DNA of 5,891 nt from Pseudomonadota bacterium (GCA_023417735.1 JAEZEK010000012.1:1-5891); one strand, 5' to 3'; positions 1-5,241 are shown, counted from the stretch's first letter. Numbers and translations are program-made. The notes: generated by a model from the sequence alone, not told the origin.

Positions 1-104
1 TCAACTCATTCGTCAGTCAAGAAGCTTAAGAGGACAATTCGCCGTTCCGCGGCTTCGGGATGACGAGCAGTGAACGGTCCATCCACCTCGGGATTTGGCG
101 AAGC

Positions 105-890
105 TCAGCCGACCAGGAGCGACTGCCCGCCGTCTATCCAGATCGGCGTGCCCGTGATGTGCCGGGCCCGGTCGGACACCAGGAAAAGGACGAGGTCGGC
201 CACCTGCATGGCGGTTCCCGCCGCGCCGTCGGTGAGCGGGATCTTGCCGTCCGGGAACTCGACCGGCTCCCTCTCCTTCTCGACGTTCCGCGGCTCGGTG
301 TTCTCGTCGATCTCCGTCTCGATCCGGCCCGGGCAGATCACGTTCACGCGGATGCGGTGCTTGGCGAGCTCGAGGGCCGTCATCTTGCAGAAAGCGACCT
401 GCGCCGCCTTGGTGCAGGAATAGGCCGTCGCGCCGGTATTGCTGAAGGTCCGCGTGCCGTTGATGGAGGAGGTGACGACGACCGCTCCGCCGCCTGCGCG
501 CTTCAGGTGCGGCACCGCGTGGTGCAGCGTGAGGTAGGTGCCGCGGAGGTTCACGGCGACGGTGCGGTCCCATTCCTCCGGCTGCAGCTCGTCGATCGGC
601 GCCCACACGCCGTTGATGCCGGCATTCGCGAAAACGATGTCGAGGCGGCCGAATTCGCCGGCGAGCCGGTCCGTCGCGCTCCGCATGGCGTCGCTTTCCG
701 ATATGTCGGCCACGAGCGGCAGGGCGCGGCCGCCGGCCCGCTCGATCTCCGCCGCCGTCTTCCGGACTTCGTCATCGGTCCGACTCAGAACGCCGATCGC
801 GGCGCCTTCGCGCGCGAGCAGGACGGCCGCCGCCTTGCCGATGCCGGAACCCGCGCCCGTCACCAGCGCCACCTTGCCTTGAAGCTCCAT
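105..890 (-). CDS. SDR family NAD(P)-dependent oxidoreductase
   Basis: This is a 261-residue classical short-chain dehydrogenase/reductase, the usual length for the family. It is a cytoplasmic Rossmann enzyme that reduces or oxidises a carbonyl/alcohol with NAD(P)(H). The cofactor motif TGAGSGIG is at residues 11-18, NAG at 89-91, the structural Asn at 114 (AVNLRG), and the catalytic YSCTK at 157-161 (Tyr157, Lys161). The catalytic Ser is in SSING at 141-145, about 15 residues before the Tyr rather than the usual 13, so that loop is slightly longer. The C-terminus carries the family's substrate-loop and ITGTPIWIDGG region. The ATG at 890 is chosen because GGAGG (901-897) lies 6 nt upstream and the EcfG-type promoter at 944-920 overlaps the longer reading frame that starts at 959. 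The substrate cannot be told from sequence; the stress-type promoter suggests a stress-induced oxidoreductase. Confidence 0.93.
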   Translation of the reverse strand: MELQGKVALVTGAGSGIGKAAAVLLAREGAAIGVLSRTDDEVRKTAAEIERAGGRALPLVADISESDAMRSATDRLAGEFGRLDIVFANAGINGVWAPIDELQPEEWDRTVAVNLRGTYLTLHHAVPHLKRAGGGAVVVTSSINGTRTFSNTGATAYSCTKAAQVAFCKMTALELAKHRIRVNVICPGRIETEIDENTEPRNVEKEREPVEFPDGKIPLTDGAAGTAMQVADLVLFLVSDRARHITGTPIWIDGGQSLLVG

Positions 891-919
891 CGCCCGCCTC
901 CGCCCGTCGAAAGGACGGG

Positions 920-944
920 AACGGAGGCTTTCTGAGGTGGTTCC
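920..944 (-). promoter_or_regulatory. Predicted EcfG-type general stress promoter of the SDR gene
   Basis: On the minus strand GGAACC (944-939) is followed by CGTT (923-920), with 16 nt between GGAAC and CGTT. This matches the alphaproteobacterial EcfG/PhyR general stress consensus GGAAC-N16/17-CGTT. Transcription would begin near 911-913, leaving a leader of about 20 nt that contains the GGAGG of the SDR gene. No sigma-70 alternative was recognised in the gap. Confidence 0.65.
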
Positions 945-959
945 GGTCCGCCGGCGCAC

Positions 960-2165
960 TCAGCGGCTGCGCATCCTCGCCAGCAGCTCCGCCGTCGGAT
1001 AGCCGTCCGCCGGCAGCCCGAGCGCCGCCTGCGCGCGCCGGACGCCGGCCCGCGTCAGCTCGCCGAGCCGCCCGTCCGGCTCCCCCGCCTGGTACCCCGC
1101 CGCATTGAGGAGCTGCTGCAGCGCCTTCAGGTCGGCACTCGGCAGAGGCGGGGGCGGATTGCCGCGCTGCATGGGCGGCGCGCCGGCGAGCCGCGTCGCG
1201 AAATAGGCCGCGGTGAGCGTGTAGTTCGACGACTGGTTCCACTCCCAGTACATGTCGAAGTTGCGGTAGGCCATGAAGGCCGGGCCGGACCGGCCCATCG
1301 GCAGCAGGATCGCCGAGGGCGGACCGGCCGGATCGATCGGCCTGCCGTCGGCGGCGACGACGCCGGCCTGCAGCCAGTCCCGCACCGGGCGCTTGTTGGC
1401 GAGATAGGCCTCCTGCCAGGGAAACCGCGCGGGAAGCCGCACCTCGCGCAGCCAGGGCTCTCCCGGCCGCCAGCCGAGCTCGCGCACGAGCCGCGCGGCC
1501 GAGGCCATGGCGTCCGGGACGTTGTTGACGAGGTCGCGTCGGCCGTCGCCATCGAAATCGACCGCGAGCCTCAGATAGTGCGACGGCATGAACTGGACCT
1601 GGCCGAGCTCGCCGGCCCAGGCGCCGCGCATCTCCGACGGCTTCAGGTCGCCCGCCTCCAGGATCTTCAGCGCCGCGATCAGCTCGCCCCGGAAGAGATC
1701 CGGCCGCCGGCAATCGTAGGCGAGGGTGGCGAGCGACTTCAGCGACGAGAACGAGCCGGTGTTCCGGCCGAAGTCGGTCTCGAACCCCCAGAAGGCCGCG
1801 ATGACGGCGCCGGGCACCCCGAACTGCCGTTCCACGCGCGCGAAGAGATCGGCGTGGCGCGCCAGCAGCGCCTTGCCGGTGGCGAGGCGCTCCGAGGAGA
1901 TCATCCGGTCGGCGAACTGGAGGAAGCTCAGCGCGAGCGTCGGCTGGCCGCGGTCGTGCTTCAGGATGCCCGGGTCGAAGGTGACGTGATCGAGCGCCGC
2001 GAGGGTCCGCCCGGAAACCCCGGCGGCGGCGGCTTCCTTGCGCACGCCGTCCAGCCATGCGGCGAAGGGCTGGCCCTGCCGGCAGGACAGGTCGGCCCGC
2101 GCCGGCGACCCCGCAGCGGCGAGGAGAGCCGCGGCGACCAGACCGGATCGCAACCACATCCGCAT
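960..2165 (-). CDS. MltB-type lytic murein transglycosylase with C-terminal peptidoglycan-binding domain
   Basis: This 401-residue exported enzyme cleaves the MurNAc-GlcNAc glycosidic bond of peptidoglycan in the periplasm, forming 1,6-anhydro-MurNAc ends. A signal peptide spans residues 1-24 (charged MRMWLR, Ala/Leu core, ARA before Asp25). There is no convincing lipobox. The SLT_2/MltB catalytic domain covers about 27-325. The likely catalytic Glu129 is in WGFETDFGRN, followed by GELGQVQFMPSHY (165-177). An acidic EF-hand-like loop DFDGDGRRDL (193-202) recalls the calcium site of E. coli Slt35. A peptidoglycan_binding_1 domain follows a Pro-rich linker at about 341-399. The ATG at 2165 is preceded by GGGAGGA at 7 nt; ATG at 2159 is a less likely alternative. 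It is divergent from the KTSC gene across a region rich in GANTC sites, and 69 nt separate its stop from the SDR start. This domain layout is common in alphaproteobacteria, often annotated 'lytic murein transglycosylase'. Confidence 0.94.
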   Translation of the reverse strand: MRMWLRSGLVAAALLAAAGSPARADLSCRQGQPFAAWLDGVRKEAAAAGVSGRTLAALDHVTFDPGILKHDRGQPTLALSFLQFADRMISSERLATGKALLARHADLFARVERQFGVPGAVIAAFWGFETDFGRNTGSFSSLKSLATLAYDCRRPDLFRGELIAALKILEAGDLKPSEMRGAWAGELGQVQFMPSHYLRLAVDFDGDGRRDLVNNVPDAMASAARLVRELGWRPGEPWLREVRLPARFPWQEAYLANKRPVRDWLQAGVVAADGRPIDPAGPPSAILLPMGRSGPAFMAYRNFDMYWEWNQSSNYTLTAAYFATRLAGAPPMQRGNPPPPLPSADLKALQQLLNAAGYQAGEPDGRLGELTRAGVRRAQAALGLPADGYPTAELLARMRSR

Positions 2166-2184
2166 CGGCCTGTCCTCCCTCGGT

Positions 2185-2279
2185 GAATCGGAGCCCGATC
2201 CTACCCGATCGCGCCCGGCCTGCGGCATCCCGACTCACCCCCTCCACCTGGCGGAACGCTCGGAATCCCTCGCGGATTC
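2185..2279. promoter_or_regulatory. Cluster of four GANTC (CcrM) sites with an inverted repeat
   Basis: Four GANTC sites lie in the 132-bp gap between the divergent transglycosylase and KTSC genes: GAATC at 2185, GACTC at 2232, GAATC at 2263 and GATTC at 2275. Scanning the whole window by eye I found only about ten. The last two belong to a perfect inverted repeat, GAATCC (2263-2268), 5-nt spacer, GGATTC (2274-2279). CcrM methylates GANTC in most alphaproteobacteria, and methylated sites in promoters can recruit GcrA. Regulation of either flanking gene is inferred. I see no clear sigma-70 promoter here. Confidence 0.45.
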
Positions 2280-2297
2280 GCCCGGCAGGAGGACAAC

Positions 2298-2540
2298 ATG
2301 CCGCGGGTCGCCTCGAGCGTCATCGACCGGGTGATCTATGACGATGCCGCCCACGACCTCGTCGTCGTGTTCCACGGCACCGGCGCCTATCTCTACAGCA
2401 ACGTTCCCAAGCGGCTCTACGCGGCGCTGCTCGCCGCCGCCTCCAAGGGCCGCTTCTTCAACGAAAGCATACGCGGGCGCTTCCCCTGCGAGCCGCTCGG
2501 CGCACGGCCGAGGCGGCGCATGATCGAGGTGGAGGGCTGA
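2298..2540 (+). CDS. KTSC domain-containing protein
   Basis: This is an 80-residue protein made almost entirely of a KTSC domain, the small domain first noted at the C-terminus of some lysyl-tRNA synthetases and often found as a stand-alone bacterial protein. Family hallmarks are SSVIDRVIYD (6-15), the beta-hairpin LVVVFHGTGAYLYSNVP (21-37) with an aromatic-rich strand and VP turn, a short helix (40-49), and SKGRFFNESIRGRFP (49-63). The C-terminal tail is basic (ARPRRR). The start is well supported by AGGAGGA (2287-2293), 4 nt before the ATG. No signal peptide or membrane segment is visible, so it should be cytoplasmic. The biochemical role of stand-alone KTSC proteins is not established, and the neighbours do not settle it. 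It may share regulatory DNA with the divergent transglycosylase. Confidence 0.88.
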   Translation: MPRVASSVIDRVIYDDAAHDLVVVFHGTGAYLYSNVPKRLYAALLAAASKGRFFNESIRGRFPCEPLGARPRRRMIEVEG

Positions 2541-2561
2541 GGGTCCGTGGCGTGGAAGGCC

Positions 2562-2589
2562 TTGGACCGAAGCCGCCCGCCGCTATAGC
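2562..2589 (+). promoter_or_regulatory. Sigma-70-like promoter of the 190-residue hypothetical gene
   Basis: TTGGAC (2562-2567) and TATAGC (2584-2589) are separated by 16 bp, a reasonable alphaproteobacterial housekeeping promoter. Transcription would start near 2596. That places an in-frame GTG at 2592 upstream of the transcript and favours the ATG at 2619 as the start. Confidence 0.5.
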
Positions 2590-2618
2590 TTGTGGGGTCG
2601 CCACTCAGCGGACGGTTC

Positions 2619-3191
2619 ATGAACGCCAAGATCTCGGAGGCCCTGGAACTCCTCGCCCGCCCGGATGCCGCCCTCCGCTCCGAGCTCGACCGGCTCGACC
2701 GCGCGACGGAGGGCCTGACGACCGTCCTGCGGCTCCAGCGCGACCGCGGCGAGGTGCTCGCCTTCGCCGAATCGAGCGCCATCCTCTCGGTGCTGCTGCG
2801 GCGGAGCGCCGAGCTCGGTCCCGCGGACGCCGCGCCGGCGCGCTTCGAGCAGGCGATCGCCATCGCCGTCAACGCCCGCACCGCGGTTCAGGACGAGGTG
2901 ATCCGCACCGGCTTCAGCGACATGAACACCGCGGCCTATTCGCGCCTCGCCCACGAGGGCGGGCTCGCGGCGCTGCGCTGGGCCGAGCGGGACCAGGGCG
3001 AGCGTGCGCCGGAGCTCCTGCGCCAGTCCGTGGACCTGCTGGAGCGGGCGGTCGGCGGCTACGAGCAGCTCGGCCGCCTCGAGGAGCGGCAGGCTGCGTT
3101 CGAGCAGTTCTGGCGCGCGCAGGACCTGCTCGCCCGCCTCGCGCCCGACGAATCGCCGGATCGCGGCACGCTCGGCCCGGCCGGCGCGTGA
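2619..3191 (+). CDS. Hypothetical helical protein, 190 residues
   Basis: I do not recognise this protein. It is rich in Ala, Leu, Arg and Glu, with little predicted beta structure, no signal peptide, no membrane segment and no Cys. The sequence reads as a series of amphipathic helices: residues 1-17, 18-45 (heptad-like leucines around ELDRLDRA), 46-66, a proline-containing loop near 69-75, 75-97, and a long helical C-terminal half (about 111-175). It ends in a polar tail (PDESPDRGTLGPAGA). The spacing of Ala/Leu/Tyr positions in the second half resembles degenerate TPR-like hairpins, but I see no clear TPR signature. ATG at 2619 is preferred over GTG at 2592 because of the promoter just upstream; the Shine-Dalgarno is weak. 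It is transcribed alone or after the KTSC gene, 78 bp upstream. The coding call is firm from frame length and codon bias; the function is unknown. Confidence 0.8.
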   Translation: MNAKISEALELLARPDAALRSELDRLDRATEGLTTVLRLQRDRGEVLAFAESSAILSVLLRRSAELGPADAAPARFEQAIAIAVNARTAVQDEVIRTGFSDMNTAAYSRLAHEGGLAALRWAERDQGERAPELLRQSVDLLERAVGGYEQLGRLEERQAAFEQFWRAQDLLARLAPDESPDRGTLGPAGA

Positions 3192-3230
3192 TCGCACCGG
3201 TCGGTGGTCCGGCCCCGATTCCCTTCGTCC

Positions 3231-3255
3231 GGAACGCCGCATCCGCCCTGGCGTT
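3231..3255 (+). promoter_or_regulatory. Predicted EcfG-type general stress promoter of the 81-residue gene
   Basis: GGAAC (3231-3235) and CGTT (3252-3255) are separated by 16 nt, the same spacing as the SDR promoter in this window. This fits the alphaproteobacterial EcfG consensus GGAAC-N16/17-CGTT. The start of transcription would fall near 3262-3264, giving a leader of about 20 nt with GGGAGA 5 nt before the ATG at 3285. A TTGACC overlaps at 3254-3259 but has no -10 partner. Confidence 0.62.
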
Positions 3256-3284
3256 GACCATCACGGATGCAACGGGAGACAGAC

Positions 3285-3530
3285 ATGGCGAATGCGAGCC
3301 GCAAGGGCATGGGCGACAAGACCGGCAGCCAATTCGTCGGCGACACGAGCCCGGAAGCCTTCGACCAGGACGACATGGCGAGCGACATCCAGGGCCGCAA
3401 CAGCCTGCAGGGCAACGATCAGACCAGGACCCACAACCAGCGCGAGGCGGTCGCCGGCTCCAGGCGCGAGACGGAAGGCGTCGTCGAGAGCTTCGAGAAG
3501 ATGGACCCGAAGAAGCGCGCCGGCCGCTGA
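3285..3530 (+). CDS. Small hydrophilic, probably disordered, stress-type protein
   Basis: This is an 81-residue protein with almost no large hydrophobic residues and many Gly, Asp, Gln, Asn, Arg and Lys. It begins MANASRKGMGDKTGSQF and ends KMDPKKRAGR. There is no Cys or Trp, no signal peptide and no membrane segment. A helix is plausible only around residues 50-72 (REAVAGSRRETEGVVESF). This composition is typical of intrinsically disordered stress proteins (hydrophilin-like), and similar short polar proteins are common in Rhizobiales genomes as 'hypothetical protein'. I know of no assigned function. The ATG at 3285 has GGGAGA 5 nt upstream. An in-frame ATG at 3267 would sit almost at the predicted transcription start, so it is rejected. 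The EcfG-type promoter directly upstream supports a role in general stress tolerance, which remains inference. It converges with msrA across 40 bp. Confidence 0.78.
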   Translation: MANASRKGMGDKTGSQFVGDTSPEAFDQDDMASDIQGRNSLQGNDQTRTHNQREAVAGSRRETEGVVESFEKMDPKKRAGR

Positions 3531-3541
3531 CCGGCGTGCCC

Positions 3542-3559
3542 CGGCCGGCTACCCGGCCG
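3542..3559. terminator. GC-rich hairpin between convergent genes, possible bidirectional terminator
   Basis: A perfect 7-bp stem (3542-3548 with 3553-3559, CGGCCGG/CCGGCCG) with a 4-nt loop fills the 40-bp gap between the stops of the 81-residue gene and msrA. Position favours a shared terminator, but no T-run follows on either strand, so it may slow polymerase without being a classical intrinsic terminator. Confidence 0.4.
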
Positions 3560-3570
3560 CCCGGGCCTTC

Positions 3571-4173
3571 TCAAGCGCCGGGCGGCTTGCCCCAGATCTC
3601 TTCCAGGCGCTGCGCCCGGCCGCAATTGTACTTGTAGAACTTGTACTTGAGGGCGTTCGTGCGGTGGAAGTCCTGGTGGTAGGCTTCCGCCGGCCAGAAC
3701 GCCTGCGCCGGCAGGATCGCCGTTGCGGCCGTCCGGCCGAAGCGCGCTTCGACCTTCCGCTTCGATGCCTCGGCCGCCGCGCGCTCGCCCTCGCCGGCGA
3801 AGATTGCGCTCCGGTAGGAGCTGCCCTTGTCGCAGAACTGGCCGCGGGTGTCGAAGGGGTCGACGTTCCGCCAGAAGGTGTCGAGGAGGGCCTCGTAGCT
3901 GACGCGCGCGGGGTCGTACGCCACCTCCACCGCTTCGTAATGGCCGGTGCCGCCGGCCGTGACCTGCTCGTAGGTCGGCCGCTCCACGGTGCCGCCGGTA
4001 TAGCCGGAGGTCGTCGAAACGACGCCCGGCACGGCATCAAAGGCTTCCTCCACGCACCAGAAGCAGCCGCCGGCGAAGATGGCGGTCCTCGTCTCCGCCG
4101 CTGTCAAGGGCGTGGCGGCGAAGAGGGCGGCGGCGAGCGCCAGGACGGCGGAAAGAAGGGGTGGGCGGGGCAT
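3571..4173 (-). CDS. msrA: Peptide-methionine (S)-S-oxide reductase MsrA, exported
   Basis: This 200-residue MsrA reduces methionine-S-sulfoxide, free or in proteins, back to methionine using thiol reductants. The signature GCFWC is at residues 36-40; Cys37 is the catalytic nucleophile and sits in the expected FAGGCFWCVEEAF context. Conserved GYTGG (57-61), GHYEAVEV (77-84) with the active-site Glu80, and YHQDFH (165-170) follow. Cys184 in YKYNCG is the likely resolving cysteine; Cys114 (GQFCDKGSSY) is another candidate. An N-terminal signal peptide (MPRPP, an Ala/Leu core to about residue 20, cleavage near TAA-ETR around residue 26) implies action in the periplasm. The partner reductant is not in the window. 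ATG at 4173 is chosen because GAGGAGGA lies 6 nt upstream; the longer frame to 4302 adds low-complexity Arg/Pro sequence. Many MsrA proteins are cytoplasmic, so export is the notable feature. Confidence 0.95.
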   Translation of the reverse strand: MPRPPLLSAVLALAAALFAATPLTAAETRTAIFAGGCFWCVEEAFDAVPGVVSTTSGYTGGTVERPTYEQVTAGGTGHYEAVEVAYDPARVSYEALLDTFWRNVDPFDTRGQFCDKGSSYRSAIFAGEGERAAAEASKRKVEARFGRTAATAILPAQAFWPAEAYHQDFHRTNALKYKFYKYNCGRAQRLEEIWGKPPGA

Positions 4174-4378
4174 GGGAGGTCCTCCTCGACCCTCAGCTAA
4201 TCCCGTCGGCCGCCCGCGCCAAGGCGGATCGCGCGAACGTGAGGCGTCCGGCCGGCGATCGTGAAGGGCTGCGCCGGGCGGAGTGGGGATGCCGGCCCCC
4301 ACGAACGGCCGGACCCGGACGGGCGTGCGGTCGCGCGCCGCCCTTGCGCCCGGCGCGGGGATGGCGCATCGGGCGGGG

Positions 4379-4900
4379 ATGGATGGTGATCGGGGTGCAC
4401 GGGGCGGCTGGCGGGCGATGCGGGTGGAAGACCTGCACGCCGTGTCGGCGATCGCCGAGCGCGTCCACCCCGCCTTCCCGGAAGATGCCGCCGTCTTCGC
4501 CGAGCGCCTCGCGCTCTGCCCCGAAGGGTGCTTCGTCGCGCAGGTCGAAGGGCGCCCGGTAGGCTATCTCGTCAGCCATCCCTGGCGGAGCGGCGCGCCG
4601 CCGGCGCTGAACGCGCGGCTCGGCGCGCTCCCCGACGCCGCCGCATGCTGGTACCTCCACGACCTCGCGCTGCTGCCGGAGGTGCGGGGCGGGGGGCTCG
4701 GGCGCGCCGCGCTCGCGCTCGTGGAGCATGCCGCGCGCGCCGCAGGACTGCGATCCGTCGAACTGGTCGCCGTCTCCGGCTCGGCGCCGTTCTGGGCGCG
4801 ACTCGGGTTCGAGCCGCTCGCGCTTCCCTCAACCCATGCCTCGTACGGCTCAGAGGCCAGTGCGATGCGGCGGACGCTGGACCGAACCGTTGCCGGTTAA
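4379..4900 (+). CDS. GNAT family N-acetyltransferase
   Basis: This is a 173-residue single-domain GNAT acetyltransferase, which transfers acetyl from acetyl-CoA to an amine; the substrate is unknown. Strand beta1 is WRAMRVEDL (11-19), followed by the alpha1 helix. Strands beta2-beta3 are around CFVAQVEGRPVGYLVSHP (51-68). Strand beta4 is YLHDLALLPE (92-101) and leads into the acetyl-CoA pyrophosphate loop RGGGLGRA (103-110), which fits R/Q-x-x-G-x-G/A. The C-terminal APFWARLGFEPL (146-157) is the typical closing segment. The start is uncertain. ATG at 4379 keeps beta1 intact, whereas ATG at 4418 cuts into it. ATG at 4361 and GTG at 4283 only add Arg/Gly-rich sequence. No good Shine-Dalgarno precedes any of them. 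It is divergent from msrA, and no promoter was recognised in the 205 bp between. Confidence 0.88.
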   Translation: MDGDRGARGGWRAMRVEDLHAVSAIAERVHPAFPEDAAVFAERLALCPEGCFVAQVEGRPVGYLVSHPWRSGAPPALNARLGALPDAAACWYLHDLALLPEVRGGGLGRAALALVEHAARAAGLRSVELVAVSGSAPFWARLGFEPLALPSTHASYGSEASAMRRTLDRTVAG

Positions 4901-4964
4901 CCACGCCCGGACATTGATCGTGAGCCGCCTGTGCATTTCCGCTCCAAGCTTCTTCTCAGGTCTG

Positions 4965-4974
4965 CAAACGTTTG
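4965..4974. repeat. Short perfect palindrome CAAACGTTTG
   Basis: This 10-bp perfect palindrome lies directly beside the CtrA box in the most AT-rich part of the window. It may be an operator half of the promoter region downstream or may be chance; no regulator is recognised from the sequence. Confidence 0.3.
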
Positions 4975-4990
4975 TTAACGTCGCATTAAC
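4975..4990 (+). promoter_or_regulatory. CtrA box (TTAA-N7-TTAAC)
   Basis: TTAA (4975-4978), 7 nt, then TTAAC (4986-4990) is an exact match to the full CtrA response-regulator site. TTAA is very rare in this window: I see it at 26, 4897, 4975 and 4986 only. Relative to the -10-like TATAGG downstream the box covers about -38 to -23, the position used by CtrA-activated promoters, where it replaces the -35 element. A further half-site-like TTAACCA is at 4897-4903. CtrA is the alphaproteobacterial cell-cycle and motility regulator. Confidence 0.6.
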
Positions 4991-5000
4991 GCAGAAGCTG

Positions 5001-5006
5001 TATAGG
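5001..5006 (+). promoter_or_regulatory. -10-like element TATAGG
   Basis: TATAGG sits 10 nt after the CtrA box. No -35 hexamer lies at 16-18 bp (TTAACG at 4975 is 20 bp away), which fits an activator-dependent promoter. Transcription would begin near G5013. Confidence 0.45.
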
Positions 5007-5017
5007 GGAAGCGAGGA

Positions 5018-5034
5018 TTTCCCGCGAAGGCGGG
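5018..5034. repeat. REP-like palindromic hairpin
   Basis: The core TTCCCGCGAAGGCGGG (5019-5034) forms a 5-bp GC stem with a GAAG loop. It closely resembles the TTCCCGCGAAGGCGGGAA type palindrome scattered between genes in many high-GC proteobacteria. The downstream arm is diverged (TACGGAATCTGG), so this may be a degenerate copy. Only one copy lies in the window, so repetition cannot be shown here. Confidence 0.4.
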
Positions 5035-5139
5035 TACGGAATCTGGCGGGCGGCGTGGGAAGCAGACACGCAGGTCCTGACGCGGTGGGCTCAGAACCCT
5101 AGGCCTTTCGGACGGTGCCGCATAAGTCCGATGCCGGAG

Positions 5140-5168
5140 TAGCGACCGGCCTCGCTGGATTGTTTCTT
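5140..5168 (+). terminator. Hairpin with T-rich tail, candidate intrinsic terminator
   Basis: AGCGA (5141-5145) pairs with TCGCT (5152-5156) around a 6-nt loop, plus one G-T pair outside. After GGA comes the tail TTGTTTCTT (5160-5168). The stem is short but the tail is the best T-run in the intergenic region. It would end the candidate small RNA transcribed from near 5013. Confidence 0.42.
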
Positions 5169-5208
5169 GGGGCGGCATGAAGGATGCCGACCATTTCGGA
5201 CGAGCCCG

Positions 5209-5238
5209 GCGGGCAGCCGTTCCCCTTCGGCAGCCTGC
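5209..5238 (-). terminator. Hairpin just past the stop of the beta-propeller gene
   Basis: Arms 5209-5219 and 5228-5238 form an 11-bp stem with one A-A mismatch and one wobble around an 8-nt loop, starting 3 nt beyond the propeller stop codon. No T-run follows on the minus strand, so it may be a Rho-assisted end or an mRNA-stabilising 3' structure. Confidence 0.35.
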
Positions 5239-5241
5239 GGG

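Larger units (their letters stand above)
5013..5168 (+). ncRNA. Candidate CtrA-controlled small RNA, no known family
   Basis: The 341 bp between the convergent GNAT and propeller genes has no convincing reading frame but does have a promoter-like block (CtrA box plus TATAGG) and a terminator-like hairpin with a T-rich tail ending at 5168. The sequence between is structured. It contains CCCGC-GAAG-GCGGG (5021-5034), GCGTG/CACGC arms around a GGAAGCAGA loop, and CGGAC/GTCCG arms around 5109-5130. The 5' end AGCGAGG (5010-5016) can pair with CCTCGCT (5150-5156), which also forms the terminator hairpin, so the two folds compete. I compared it mentally with SRP RNA, tmRNA, RNase P RNA and 6S RNA and could not assign it. 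The ends are estimates. It could instead be a decayed intergenic element. Confidence 0.35.

Noticed and set aside
15..48. TTGACT on the minus strand (20-15) as an outward promoter, and GGAAC (48-44) as an EcfG site
   Set aside because: The -10 of the first would lie outside the window, and the second has no CGTT partner.
903..919. Perfect hairpin CCCGTC-GAAAG-GACGGG upstream of the SDR
   Set aside because: No T-run follows and the predicted transcription start lies inside it, so it would not form in the SDR mRNA; probably chance.
891..959. N-terminal extension of the SDR to a start at 959
   Set aside because: It overlaps the EcfG-type promoter, adds Arg-rich sequence unlike the family, and the ATG at 890 has a well-spaced GGAGG.
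772..2247. Long minus-strand frame of 491 codons overlapping the transglycosylase
   Set aside because: It is an Arg/Ala/Gly-rich shadow of the real gene in another frame, with no recognisable domain.
2253..2278. GGAAC at 2253 as an EcfG-type promoter for the KTSC gene
   Set aside because: No CGTT follows at 16-17 nt; the bases there read GGAT/GATT.
4195..4222. TTGGCG-N16-TTAGCT on the minus strand as an msrA promoter
   Set aside because: The -10 match is poor and nothing else supports it, so it is not listed as a feature.
5013..5168. Assignment of the intergenic RNA to 6S, SRP, tmRNA or RNase P RNA
   Set aside because: The conserved cores I know are absent (for example the SRP GGTCAGG loop), and I cannot confirm 6S structure by eye.
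4975..5178. Minus-strand 67-codon frame in the intergenic region
   Set aside because: Arg/Pro-rich with no domain or good Shine-Dalgarno, and it runs through the CtrA box and the candidate RNA.
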